Shown one piece after another: positions 1-7,609 of a stretch of DNA of 31,917 nucleotides. The stretch is from positions 1 to 31,917 of the forward strand of contig CAZHDI010000033.1 of the NCBI GenBank assembly GCA_964531285.1, given 5' to 3'. The notes below the pieces were generated by a model, which saw only the letters and a program-made list of their open reading frames with translations, was not told the origin of the DNA and searched no databases. This DNA comes from CAZHDI01 sp964531285. Lineage in GTDB: Bacteria; Pseudomonadota; Alphaproteobacteria; JAJFIK01. Position 1 is the stretch's first letter. Each line of letters opens with the position of its first letter. Made by a program: the position numbers and the translations under genes.

Positions 1-1
1 G

Positions 2-1183
2 TTCTGGGTTGCCGGCATGTTGATGTTGGGCCTTGATTTCTAGCAGGTCGTGCCCTTCCACACGGTCTATATGCATGCCCTGGTCCGCGACGAGAAGGGC
101 CAGAAGATGTCCAAGTCCAAGGGCAATGTGGTCGACCCCCTGGAGTTGATGGACGAATTCGGCGCCGACGCCCTGCGCTTTACGCTGGCGGCCATGGCGG
201 CCCAGGGCCGGGACATCAAGCTGGCCAAGAGCCGGATCGAGGGCTACCGGAATTTCGGCACCAAGCTATGGAATGCCGCGCGTTTTTGTCAGATGAATGA
301 ATGTACCGGCACGGACGGGTTCGATCCGTCCAGGGTGCAGCAGCGGGTCAACCGCTGGATCGTCGGCGAGACCATGCGCACGTCTACCGCCGTTTCCGCC
401 GCGCTTGAGGCTTACAAATTCAACGAGGCCGCCGGGGCGCTCTACAAGTTTGTCTGGAACCAGTTCTGTGACTGGTACCTGGAGTTCATCAAGCCGCTGC
501 TCAATGGGCCCGATGGCCCGGAGAAGACGGAGACGCGGGCGGCGGCGGCCTGGGCGCTCGATCAGATCCTCATCATGTTGCATCCCTTCATGCCGTTCAT
601 TACGGAGGAACTCTGGCAACGCCTCGCGGAACATGGCCATAGCCGCGACAGCATGCTGATCATTGCGCCGTGGCCGGCGCTGGAGGCGAGTCTTCAGGAC
701 CCCAAGGCCGATGCGGAAATGGAATGGGTGGTCCGCCTCATCGGCGAGATCCGGTCGGTCCGCGCGGAGATGAATGTGCCGGCGGCCGCGAAGGTCCCGC
801 TTCTGTATCGCGGCGCCGAGGACACGACGCGCACCCGGATCATCGATCATGACGAGGTGATCAAGCGCATGGCGCGGCTGGAATGGATGCGGCCCACGGA
901 TGAGATCCCGCCCGGTTCGGTGCAGATTGTTCTCGATGAGGCAACCTTCATCCTGCCGCTGGCCGATGTCATCGATATCGGCCAGGAAATGAAGCGCCTG
1001 GAAGGCGAGATTGCCAAGCTCGGCAAGGAGATCGAGAAGATCGATGCCAAGCTCGACAATCCGAAATTCCTCGCCAAGGCGCCCGAGGACGTCGTCGAGG
1101 AACAGCGCGAGCGCCGCGGTGAAGCCGAAGCGACCGCCGCGCGTCTGAAGGATGCGCTCGGCAATCTCAAACTGGCCGGCTGA
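2..1183 (+). CDS. valS: Valine--tRNA ligase, 3' part (partial, in-frame TAG near window start)
   Basis: Class I aminoacyl-tRNA synthetase that charges tRNA-Val in the cytoplasm. The visible part starts at FWVAGM, the end of the catalytic Rossmann region. It continues through the KMSKS loop (QKMSKSKGN, about base 108), the helical anticodon-binding domain and the C-terminal coiled coil that ends ValRS proteins (bases about 980-1170, rich in K/E heptads). The reading frame runs from base 2 but has a TAG at 41-43, between GLDF and the VPFHTVYMHALVRD segment. The usual FWVARM motif also reads FWVAGM. Family members have an ordinary sense residue there, so I suspect sequence error at a contig edge rather than a real nonsense mutation in an essential gene. 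Downstream of the TAG the frame is intact to TGA at 1181-1183. The family assignment is certain; the integrity of the first 45 bases is not. Confidence 0.93.
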
Positions 1184-1208
1184 GCCGCGCCCGCATCGGG
1201 AGACCGCC

Positions 1209-1994
1209 ATGGCAGGACGGATCGGCATAGCGGCAGCCGGGCTCGCGCTGGCTTTCACCTTTCATCCGGCCGCGGCGGATTTCGAGGCGGGCCTCGAGGC
1301 CTATGGCCGGGGCGATCATCGTGCGGCATTCGAGACCTGGTCGGCGGATGCGGCGCAAGGCGATCCGGTCGCCCAATGGCTTGTCGGCAATATGCTGCTG
1401 AGCGGCGAGGGCGGGGCGGGTCCCGACCCGGCGGCAGCCGCTTCCTTCTATGAGCGCGCGGCCAGTCAGGGCTATGTCGAAGCGCAGGTCAGTCTGGGCA
1501 CGCTCTATCGTCTCGGGCGCGGCGTTGCGCAGGATTACCGTTCGGCGCTGACCTGGCTCTACGAGGCGGCAGCGAAAAAACACCCCACCGCCCAGATGGA
1601 TCTCGGCGATCTCTTTCTCAGCGGTGTGCCCGGCGAGGTCCAGGCCGACCCGTCCCATGCCTTTGAATGGTACCGCCTCGCGGCCCGCCAGGGTGTCGTG
1701 CTGGGTCAGTTCAAGCTCGGTCAACTGTACACGGACGGTGTGGGAACCAAGGCCGATCCGGTCATGGGGCTCGCATGGCTGGGCATCGCCGCCCGGGCTG
1801 CCGAGGAGGGTCTGGAATCGGCCGCCTCACGCCGCGTGATGGGCTTGCGGGATCAGGTGGCAACGGACCCCGAACGGCGCACCCTGGCGGATATCATCAA
1901 GGCGACCTACCGGACGACCCGCTTGCGGTTCACCTCGGATGTCATCGCCCGCGCCGAGGCGCGCGCCGCCAATTACGATCCGTCGGAATTCTGA
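1209..1994 (+). CDS. Secreted Sel1-repeat (TPR-like) protein
   Basis: A 261-residue protein with a signal peptide (residues about 1-23, ending AAAD) followed by Sel1-like repeats. Four or five 36-40-residue units lie between about residues 35 and 200, with the hallmark pattern of A..LG..Y..G.GV..D...A..WY..AA..G. Sel1 repeats are alpha-solenoids that scaffold protein contacts, usually in the periplasm or envelope; the partner here is unknown. The tail after residue 200 has no recognised domain. I chose the ATG at 1209 because GGGAGA lies about 6 bases upstream and the signal peptide starts there; the open frame extends further upstream into valS. It lies 25 bp after valS and may be cotranscribed. 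Its TGA (1992-1994) sits at the edge of the tandem palindromic repeat that separates it from convergent xth. Confidence 0.85.
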   Translation: MAGRIGIAAAGLALAFTFHPAAADFEAGLEAYGRGDHRAAFETWSADAAQGDPVAQWLVGNMLLSGEGGAGPDPAAAASFYERAASQGYVEAQVSLGTLYRLGRGVAQDYRSALTWLYEAAAKKHPTAQMDLGDLFLSGVPGEVQADPSHAFEWYRLAARQGVVLGQFKLGQLYTDGVGTKADPVMGLAWLGIAARAAEEGLESAASRRVMGLRDQVATDPERRTLADIIKATYRTTRLRFTSDVIARAEARAANYDPSEF

Positions 1995-1995
1995 A

Positions 1996-2049
1996 CCCGC
2001 TTCATGTGAGCACGGCCCCATGGGCCGCGCGCAGCGGAAGCCATCAAGT
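1996..2049 (+). repeat. Palindromic repeat family 1, copy A1
   Basis: A unit of about 54 bp starting CCCGCTTCATGTGAGCACGG and ending GCGGAAGCCATCAAGT. It contains a perfect hairpin, CGGCCC-CAT-GGGCCG, and a possible outer stem GCTTC/GAAGC. The next copy follows at a 65-bp period. It lies between the convergent stops of the Sel1 gene and xth. Related copies lie near base 30400, 28 kb away. Confidence 0.85.
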
Positions 2050-2060
2050 TCAGCCCTGAG

Positions 2061-2114
2061 CCCGCTTCATGTGAGCACGGCCCCATGGGCCGCGCGCAGC
2101 GGAAGCCATCAAGT
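2061..2114 (+). repeat. Palindromic repeat family 1, copy A2
   Basis: Identical to copy A1 over 54 bp and in the same orientation. The spacer between them is 11 bp (TCAGCCCTGAG). Its CATCAA end supplies the xth stop codon: TGA on the minus strand is formed by bases 2109-2111, and the last xth codons overlap the unit's final three bases. Confidence 0.85.
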
Positions 2115-2888
2115 AACCTCACACCATACCGGCACATGATCCGAGGGCTGATCCCAGCCGCGCACATGGGAGTCGATCCCAGCGCCGGTGAGGCGGTCGG
2201 CGGCCTGGGGCGAGAGCATCAGATGGTCGATGCGGATGCCCTTGTTCTTGGGCCAGGCACCGCCCTGATAATCCCAGAATGTATAGGCATGGGGCTCGGC
2301 TGCGCAGGTGCGGAAGGCATCGGTGAGCCCCAGATAGCTCAGTTCCCGGAATTTCTCGCGCGAGGTGAGCAGGAACAGTGCATCGTCGGCCCAGGCTTTC
2401 GGATCGTGCACATCCTCCGGCGCCGGAATGATGTTGTAATCTCCGGCCAGCACAAAGGGTTCCTCCAGCGCCAGAAGAGCGCGCGCATGGGCGGTCAGGC
2501 GGTCCATCCAGGCGAGCTTGTAATCGTATTTCGGCCCCGGCGCCGGATTGCCATTGGGCAAATAGAGGCTCGCGATGCGGACCGCGCCGCCGTCATGGGA
2601 AATCACCGCCTCGATATAGCGGGCCTGGTCGTCCGCGTCGTCGCCCGGCAGGCCGGTGGTCACGTCCTCAAGCGGGCGTTTCGAGACGATCGCCACCCCG
2701 TTATAGGTTTTCTGGCCATGGACGGCGCAGGCAAAGCCGGCGTCCTCGATCGCCTCGCGCGGAAACTTGTCATCCGTCAGCTTGATTTCCTGAAGGCAGA
2801 CGACATCGGTGTCGCTCTGCTTCAGCCAGTCGAGCAGATGGGGCAGGCGGACTTTCAGGGAGTTGACGTTCCAGGTGGCGATCTTCAT
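2109..2888 (-). CDS. xth: Exodeoxyribonuclease III
   Basis: Mg-dependent 3'-5' exonuclease and AP endonuclease of base-excision repair (ExoIII/APE1 family, EEP fold). It has 259 residues, the normal length. Visible catalytic residues are N7 (TWNVNS), E34 (LQEIK), Y109, D150 and N152 (GDYN), D221 (RIDH) and D250-H251 (SDHVPVW). The start ATG overlaps the stop of the upstream OmpA-type gene in a 4-base ATGA, so the two genes are probably translationally coupled. The stop codon lies inside the last unit of a tandem palindromic repeat, which probably acts as the transcript end. The protein is full length despite this: the C-terminal VWCEVT matches the usual end of the family. Confidence 0.96.
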   Translation of the reverse strand: MKIATWNVNSLKVRLPHLLDWLKQSDTDVVCLQEIKLTDDKFPREAIEDAGFACAVHGQKTYNGVAIVSKRPLEDVTTGLPGDDADDQARYIEAVISHDGGAVRIASLYLPNGNPAPGPKYDYKLAWMDRLTAHARALLALEEPFVLAGDYNIIPAPEDVHDPKAWADDALFLLTSREKFRELSYLGLTDAFRTCAAEPHAYTFWDYQGGAWPKNKGIRIDHLMLSPQAADRLTGAGIDSHVRGWDQPSDHVPVWCEVT

Positions 2889-4111
2889 GGACGGACGGAC
2901 ACCTCGACCCGGCGGTTAAGCGCCTTGCCGTCGGCGGTCTTGTTCGAGGCGACCGGCTCGCTCTCGCCCTTGCCGTCAGGCAAGAGCCGGTTCGCGTCGA
3001 TCCCTTCCTCGACGAGCCATGCGACCACGGCCGCGGCGCGCCGCTGCGACAGGTCCCGATTATAGGCATCCGCACCGTCCGCATCCGTATGACCTTCGAT
3101 GGTCACATTGAGCGCGGCATTGGCGGCGAGCGCATCGTAAAGCTGGCGCAGCGCGGGCAGGGAGATCGAGCGCGGCACATCGCTGTCATGGTTGAACAGA
3201 ATGCCGTAAATCTTGGCCTCGCCGGCGGTCTCGAGCGCCTCGGAAATCGGATTGACCGGCGCCGGTTCCGTGCTGCAAGGCGAACGGGTGCCCTCCGGAG
3301 CCACCGGGCCGCCCCAGGGGCGCCGGCTGCGATGACGGTAGGACACGCCGTTGAGAGCGCCCGCGCTGTCCAGCGTCAACAGCGCCGTGCCCTGAATGTT
3401 CTGATCGGACGTCCAGGCCAAAAGGGCGACACCGTCCTGAACCGATCCGCTCAAGGTGCCGGTCGTGCGCCCGGAATTGTCCGTATAACACCCGGCGATG
3501 CTGGCGCCGGTCTGGGTCAGATCGACCACATCGGCCCGCCCGGTCTGAAACACGCCGGTGAACCGCTCCGCATCCGGCTCAAGGGACGGCGTGCCATGGG
3601 CGACGACTTCGGCCAGATAAAGCCAGGCCGCATCCGCCGCATGGGGCTCGACCACGGTGAAGCGCAGCCAGCGCACCGGTTGGGGATCAGTGACCGCTAC
3701 GAGGGTTGCGCCCTCGTCGCCCGCCGTGACATCCCCCAGCGGACGCCAGGCACCCGCCGGCCCCTCGCCGGAGCCCTCGATCCGGACTGTCTTTGCCGAG
3801 CCGCCGACGATCCCGCCGGGACGCGGCCCGGCACCCAGAATGCCGACCTCGGTCAGGATGCTCGGCGCGATCAGTTCAAAGACGAAGCTGACGGGCAGGG
3901 GCGTCTTTTTGATGTGGGTGTTCCAGGTGCTCGACGGATCGCCGTCGGTCAACGCCAAAGCCGCGCGCTCGTTGGCCGGGGCCGAGACCAGAACCGCGCC
4001 GCGCGCCAGCGTCAGAAGATCGGGTTTGGGCGCCTCCGCCGATTCGGCGGCCCAGGCGGGAAGATTGGCCACCAACAGGGCGGCGGCAGCGCATGCGGAG
4101 CGGAACAGCAT
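2885..4111 (-). CDS. Secreted OmpA-C-domain protein with N-terminal discoidin-like domain
   Basis: A 408-residue exported protein. Residues 1-21 are a signal peptide (cleavage after PAWA). Residues about 40-172 look like a galactose-binding/discoidin jelly-roll: ALTDGDPSSTWNT, then VRWLRFTV and the terminal YLAEVVAHG. Residues about 183-280 form a second beta-rich segment with two cysteines (GCYT and SPCS) that could pair. Residues about 300-408 are an OmpA/MotB peptidoglycan-binding domain (IEGHTDADG at 338-346, LSQRRA at 354-359, NRRVEV at 399-404). The protein probably anchors to peptidoglycan and binds an unknown ligand through the N-terminal domain. AAGGAT lies about 10 bases upstream of the chosen ATG. 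It is coupled to xth by an ATGA overlap, with no obvious functional link. The OmpA domain is certain; the discoidin assignment is by pattern only. Confidence 0.85.
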   Translation of the reverse strand: MLFRSACAAAALLVANLPAWAAESAEAPKPDLLTLARGAVLVSAPANERAALALTDGDPSSTWNTHIKKTPLPVSFVFELIAPSILTEVGILGAGPRPGGIVGGSAKTVRIEGSGEGPAGAWRPLGDVTAGDEGATLVAVTDPQPVRWLRFTVVEPHAADAAWLYLAEVVAHGTPSLEPDAERFTGVFQTGRADVVDLTQTGASIAGCYTDNSGRTTGTLSGSVQDGVALLAWTSDQNIQGTALLTLDSAGALNGVSYRHRSRRPWGGPVAPEGTRSPCSTEPAPVNPISEALETAGEAKIYGILFNHDSDVPRSISLPALRQLYDALAANAALNVTIEGHTDADGADAYNRDLSQRRAAAVVAWLVEEGIDANRLLPDGKGESEPVASNKTADGKALNRRVEVSVRP

Positions 4112-4280
4112 GGCGGATCATCCTTTTGCGGCAGGCCGAGTCGGCCCGTGGTGAGAATCTCTGGATAGCGCAAAGGCCGCATCGGAGCCAGCCGCGTGAG
4201 GTGCGGGCAGGGTCAGTCCGCGCACGGGGCAAACCGCCATTGGCGCGGATTCGATCCATCCGCGAGCGAGGGGTCGGCGG

Positions 4281-4361
4281 TCAGATCGGGCCCCTGCCGG
4301 GCCGCATGGATACACAACCCGCCGTCATCAGAACCATCAGAATGGCCAGCGGGCGGATCAT
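4281..4361 (-). CDS. Candidate 26-residue small lipoprotein
   Basis: A short frame that begins 11 bp after the erpA stop on the same strand. The peptide starts MIRPLAILMVLMTAGC: a positively charged start, a hydrophobic stretch, then a lipobox-like TAGC with the cysteine at residue 16. Ten polar residues follow before TGA. A good ribosome site (AGGGGC) ends about 7 bases before the ATG. This looks like an entericidin-type or other micro-lipoprotein anchored in a membrane, but T at lipobox position -3 is less common than L. No homologue is recognised. It could be chance; the start signal, position and composition argue for a gene. Confidence 0.42.
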   Translation of the reverse strand: MIRPLAILMVLMTAGCVSMRPGRGPI

Positions 4362-4372
4362 GCCGGGTGCCC

Positions 4373-4723
4373 CTAAACCGAAAAGCTCGTGCCGCAGCCG
4401 CAGGAGCTTTGGGCATTCGGGTTTTTCACCTGGAATGAGGCGCCGATCAACTCGTCCACATAATCGAGTTCGCAGCCGGTCAAGAATTCCAGCGACATGT
4501 CATCGACCAGCACGGTCACGCCGTCGCGCTCGATGACGAGATCGTCCGGTTCGGCCTCGGTGACGAGATCGAACTGATATTGAAAGCCCGAACAGCCGCC
4601 ACCCGACACCGACAGGCGCAACATGCGGGGGCCGTCTTCTTTCTCAATGATCTTGGCGATCTGCGCCGCGGCGCTGGCGCTCACGGTGACGGGTTGCGCA
4701 TCGCCGGCCAGTATGTCCGTCAT
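4373..4723 (-). CDS. erpA: Iron-sulfur cluster insertion protein ErpA (A-type carrier)
   Basis: A 116-residue A-type Fe-S carrier that receives clusters from the SUF/ISC machinery and passes them to apo-proteins in the cytoplasm. The three cluster ligands are present: C44 in the motif SGGGCSGFQY, and C108 and C110 in SSCGCGTSF. The SGGGCSGFQY form and the C-terminal NPNAQSSCGCG resemble ErpA more than IscA or SufA, but paralogues are hard to separate by eye. It is transcribed away from dgt; the 103-bp gap between the two starts must hold both promoters. The candidate small lipoprotein and the OmpA-type gene follow on the same strand. Confidence 0.9.
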   Translation of the reverse strand: MTDILAGDAQPVTVSASAAAQIAKIIEKEDGPRMLRLSVSGGGCSGFQYQFDLVTEAEPDDLVIERDGVTVLVDDMSLEFLTGCELDYVDELIGASFQVKNPNAQSSCGCGTSFSV

Positions 4724-4826
4724 TCCTGCCTCAATTCGTGCTTAACGGGGCTGCTATTCTGTACTGCGAATGTAGGGACGCAAGAAGGCGGTTGAAAGAC
4801 CGCCGATGCGGGAAGGATAGGCGGCC

Positions 4827-6092
4827 ATGGCGGCCTCGAAAATTACACTGACCGAAACAGATGGGCCGGCCCCGGGCGCGCCGGCCGTGCGCAGCGGGCA
4901 TATTCCGGCCCGGCTCTACTGGGACGACGGCATCGCGCCCTTTGCCTGCCGGCCGGAAAATGCGCGCCCGCGCCGGGTGCCCGAGGAAGAAAGTCCGACC
5001 CGCAGTGTCTTTCAGCGCGACCGCGACCGGATCATTCATTGCGGCGCGTTCCGGCGCCTCAAGCAGAAAACCCAGGTTTTCGTTACCCATGAGGGCGACA
5101 ATTTCCGGACCCGCCTGACCCATACCCTGGAAGTGGCGCAGATCGCCCGGTCGATTTCCCGAGTGCTGGGCCTCGACGAGGATCTGGCCGAGGCGCTGGC
5201 CCTGGCCCATGATCTGGGCCACCCGCCCTTTGGCCATGCCGGGGAGGACGCCCTCGAGACCTCGATGGCGGAATACGGCGGCTTCGATCACAACGCTCAG
5301 ACTCTGCGCATCGTGACCAAGCTCGAAGCCCGCTATGCGCCGTTCGATGGGCTCAATCTGACCTGGGACACGCTGGAAGGCATCGTCAAGCACAACGGTC
5401 CCCTGCTGGCCGGGCCGGACGATCCGGGCAGCCATCTGCCGCTCGCGATTCTTCAATACAACCAGATTCAGGACCTGGATCTGCACAGCTATGCCTCGGC
5501 TGAGGCCCAGGTGGCGGCGCTCTCCGACGACATTGCCTACAACAATCACGACCTCGACGACGGCTTGCGCGCCGGTCTGTTCGAGGTCGATGCGGTGCGC
5601 GATCTGCCTCTGGCGGGCGAAATTTTCCGGTCGGTCGAGGAGCAATATCCCGGCCTGGAGCTAGGCCGTCTGATCCATGAAGCCGTGCGCCGCTTGATTG
5701 CGGCCATGGTGAACGATCTGCTGGACGAGACCCGCCGCCGGATCGCCGAGTACCAGCCGCGCAGCGCCGACGAGGTCCGGGCCCTGCCGCGGGCCCTGGT
5801 GGCCTTCTCGCCGCAGATGGCCGAGCACGACCGGGCGATCCGCGCCTTTCTGTTCGAAAACATGTACCGCCATTATCTGGTCAACCGGATGACCAGCAAG
5901 GCGCGGCGGGTGGTCAAGGACCTTTTCGGCCTCTATATGGCCGAGCCGAACATCCTGCCGCCGGAATGGCAGGCGCGCTGCGACCCGCGCTCAAAGGCCC
6001 GCACCGCCCGCGCAGTGTGCGACTTCATCGCCGGGATGACCGACCGCTTTGCCATCGAAGAGCACCGCAAACTCTTTGATCTGCATGGTTAA
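4827..6092 (+). CDS. dgt: Deoxyguanosinetriphosphate triphosphohydrolase-like protein
   Basis: HD-superfamily dNTP triphosphohydrolase (dGTPase-like) that cleaves dNTPs to deoxynucleoside and triphosphate, affecting pool balance. It has 421 residues. The start of the domain shows RDRDRIIHCGAFRRLKQKTQ and the metal site follows: H99 (RLTHT), H128-D129 (LAHDLGHPPFGH) and a later aspartate in SDDIAYNNHD. GGAAGGAT lies about 10 bases before the ATG at 4827, fixing the start. In many alphaproteobacteria dgt is followed directly by argS and then a SPOR gene. Here argS is absent and a non-coding stretch follows. Confidence 0.95.
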   Translation: MAASKITLTETDGPAPGAPAVRSGHIPARLYWDDGIAPFACRPENARPRRVPEEESPTRSVFQRDRDRIIHCGAFRRLKQKTQVFVTHEGDNFRTRLTHTLEVAQIARSISRVLGLDEDLAEALALAHDLGHPPFGHAGEDALETSMAEYGGFDHNAQTLRIVTKLEARYAPFDGLNLTWDTLEGIVKHNGPLLAGPDDPGSHLPLAILQYNQIQDLDLHSYASAEAQVAALSDDIAYNNHDLDDGLRAGLFEVDAVRDLPLAGEIFRSVEEQYPGLELGRLIHEAVRRLIAAMVNDLLDETRRRIAEYQPRSADEVRALPRALVAFSPQMAEHDRAIRAFLFENMYRHYLVNRMTSKARRVVKDLFGLYMAEPNILPPEWQARCDPRSKARTARAVCDFIAGMTDRFAIEEHRKLFDLHG

Positions 6093-6559
6093 TTCCGCAC
6101 AATTCGCTTGTTCCGCCGCGATTTGCCCGGGATCTGCCCCGGCTGCGCCATCATGTCGGGGCAGCGTGCGCCTGTTTCGGCTGGTTTGTATTGAAACACA
6201 GGCCTGAATCGTTGCATTGGTGCTCCGTTCTATGGTTCGTCTTCGGCACTTGGCCGTGGGCGGGACCGGACCCGGGGCTCTGTCTTCGGGGCCGTGCCGG
6301 CGCCAGCCAGCCACGTTCGCCAGATGAGAGGCCGGGGTCGGGGGACCTGCCTCGCCGGGACATGGCCTGATCCAGGGTTTCGCGGGGTCAAGGCTTTACG
6401 ATAACGGGGCGGTGCCTGGAACAGCCGCAGACCGCCCGCCCGGACCGCCACCGGATCCAGACAGCGCCGCGAGCGAGGCGCGTTATGGGGCCGGCCCGGT
6501 CATCCCATCACCCCGGGGCCATAGACGGGTCACGCAACGGCCCATGAGTACCATCCAGG
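6093..6559 (+). other. 467-bp non-coding stretch at the expected argS position
   Basis: No credible coding frame on either strand: the open minus-strand frames have proline/arginine-rich shadow composition and no ribosome site. I see no ArgRS remnant, tRNA or known RNA. An 8-bp inverted repeat (CTGCCCCG at 6134-6141, CGGGGCAG at 6157-6164, 15-base loop) lies 42 bp after dgt and could contribute to its termination, but no T-tract follows. The promoter of the downstream SPOR gene presumably lies here, though I cannot identify it. Confidence 0.5.
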
Positions 6560-7528
6560 ATGAATGCCATGAATGACATGAACCGCGCCCGGGATTACGG
6601 CCAAGACGGTTACCGCGCCGAAGATCCCGATCTGGAGGCCTACGAGTACGAAGAGGAAGACAGCGGCGTGCGCATGCCGTTGTTCGTAATCCTGTCCCTG
6701 GTGGTCGTCGCGTCGATCATCGGCGTCTGGTTCGTGGCCTATAATTACGGTCTGCAGAATGGCCGGGCCGAGAATGCCCGGTTCATTGCCGCCAATTCCG
6801 CCGCCGAACGGGTGCGTCCCGAGGAGCCGGGCGGCCTTCCGGCCCCCGAGGAGCGCGACGTGTTCCGTCAGATGAACGGCGAGACCGCCGACCGGGCCGA
6901 AACGGTTGTGACCCGCGAGGAGCCGATCGTCGAGTTGCCGCGTCCGAGTACGCCGCCGGCCGACACCGCGCCGGCGCGCACGGCCGAAGCCCCGGCACCG
7001 CGGACGGCCGTGCCGCCGCCGAGCCAGCCGGCCCGGACCGCCGAAGCGCCGAACTTGCGCGATACCGGCACTTCCGCGCCGGCGCCGACCCGGGTGACCC
7101 CGCCGCAAACCCAGACGCCTCAACCGGTCGAAACCGCCCGGACCACCAATCAGGATGGCCGGATCATCGTGCCGCCGCCGTCCTCGCGCCTGCGCGATGC
7201 CGGCACCCAGGCGGCGGCTCCCGCTGCCCGGAGCGCTGGGGCCATCGGTCCGCAATTGCCGCGTCCCAGCGCCACGAGCGGTAATTTCGTGGTGCAGCTC
7301 GCGTCACTGCCGAGCCAGGGCGCGGCCGACCAGACCTGGTCGCGGGTGGCCAGCCGGTATTCCGACCTGATGGGCGGCTTTACCAAGGACGTTCAGCCGG
7401 TGGATCTGGGCGCCAAGGGGGTCTTCTACCGTCTGCGGATCGGTTATTTCGGATCGCGGAACGATGCGGCGAGCTTCTGCCAGACGCTCAAGGCCCGCGG
7501 GCAGGACTGCCTCGTCGCCAGCCGCTGA
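6560..7528 (+). CDS. SPOR-domain membrane protein
   Basis: A 322-residue bitopic inner-membrane protein. An acidic cytoplasmic N-terminus (residues 1-38) is followed by one membrane segment (about 39-61, LFVILSLVVVASIIGVWFVA). A long periplasmic linker rich in Pro, Ala and Thr (about 65-235) leads to a C-terminal SPOR domain (about 243-320, starting GNFVVQLASLPS). SPOR domains bind denuded glycan strands at the division septum, so a role in cell division or wall remodelling is likely. An in-frame ATG at 6569 has AGGA about 8 bases upstream and may be the true start, giving three fewer residues. The gene is followed by a strong intrinsic terminator. Confidence 0.88.
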   Translation: MNAMNDMNRARDYGQDGYRAEDPDLEAYEYEEEDSGVRMPLFVILSLVVVASIIGVWFVAYNYGLQNGRAENARFIAANSAAERVRPEEPGGLPAPEERDVFRQMNGETADRAETVVTREEPIVELPRPSTPPADTAPARTAEAPAPRTAVPPPSQPARTAEAPNLRDTGTSAPAPTRVTPPQTQTPQPVETARTTNQDGRIIVPPPSSRLRDAGTQAAAPAARSAGAIGPQLPRPSATSGNFVVQLASLPSQGAADQTWSRVASRYSDLMGGFTKDVQPVDLGAKGVFYRLRIGYFGSRNDAASFCQTLKARGQDCLVASR

Positions 7529-7536
7529 CGCCTTAC

Positions 7537-7571
7537 GCCCCGCGATCCGCAACCCCGGTCGCGGGGCTTTT
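7537..7571 (+). terminator. Rho-independent terminator after the SPOR gene
   Basis: A perfect 9-bp stem, GCCCCGCGA (7537-7545) with TCGCGGGGC (7559-7567), has a 13-base loop and is followed by TTTTA. It begins 8 bases after the SPOR stop. Only 38 bp remain before the nagZ start, so it may be leaky, or the nagZ promoter lies very close or upstream. Confidence 0.8.
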
Positions 7572-7609
7572 ATCTTCAGCACACAGATCCGCCGCAGAGG
7601 AGAACCGCC

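Noticed and set aside
1996..2114. CRISPR array or fragment
   Set aside because: Two units with a palindromic core and short, similar spacers (11 bp) rather than unique 30-40-bp spacers; no cas genes.
1973..2167. Short open frames across the tandem repeats near base 2050 (and likewise near 30430)
   Set aside because: They exist only because the repeat unit lacks stops in some frames; the translated peptide is just the repeat translated twice.
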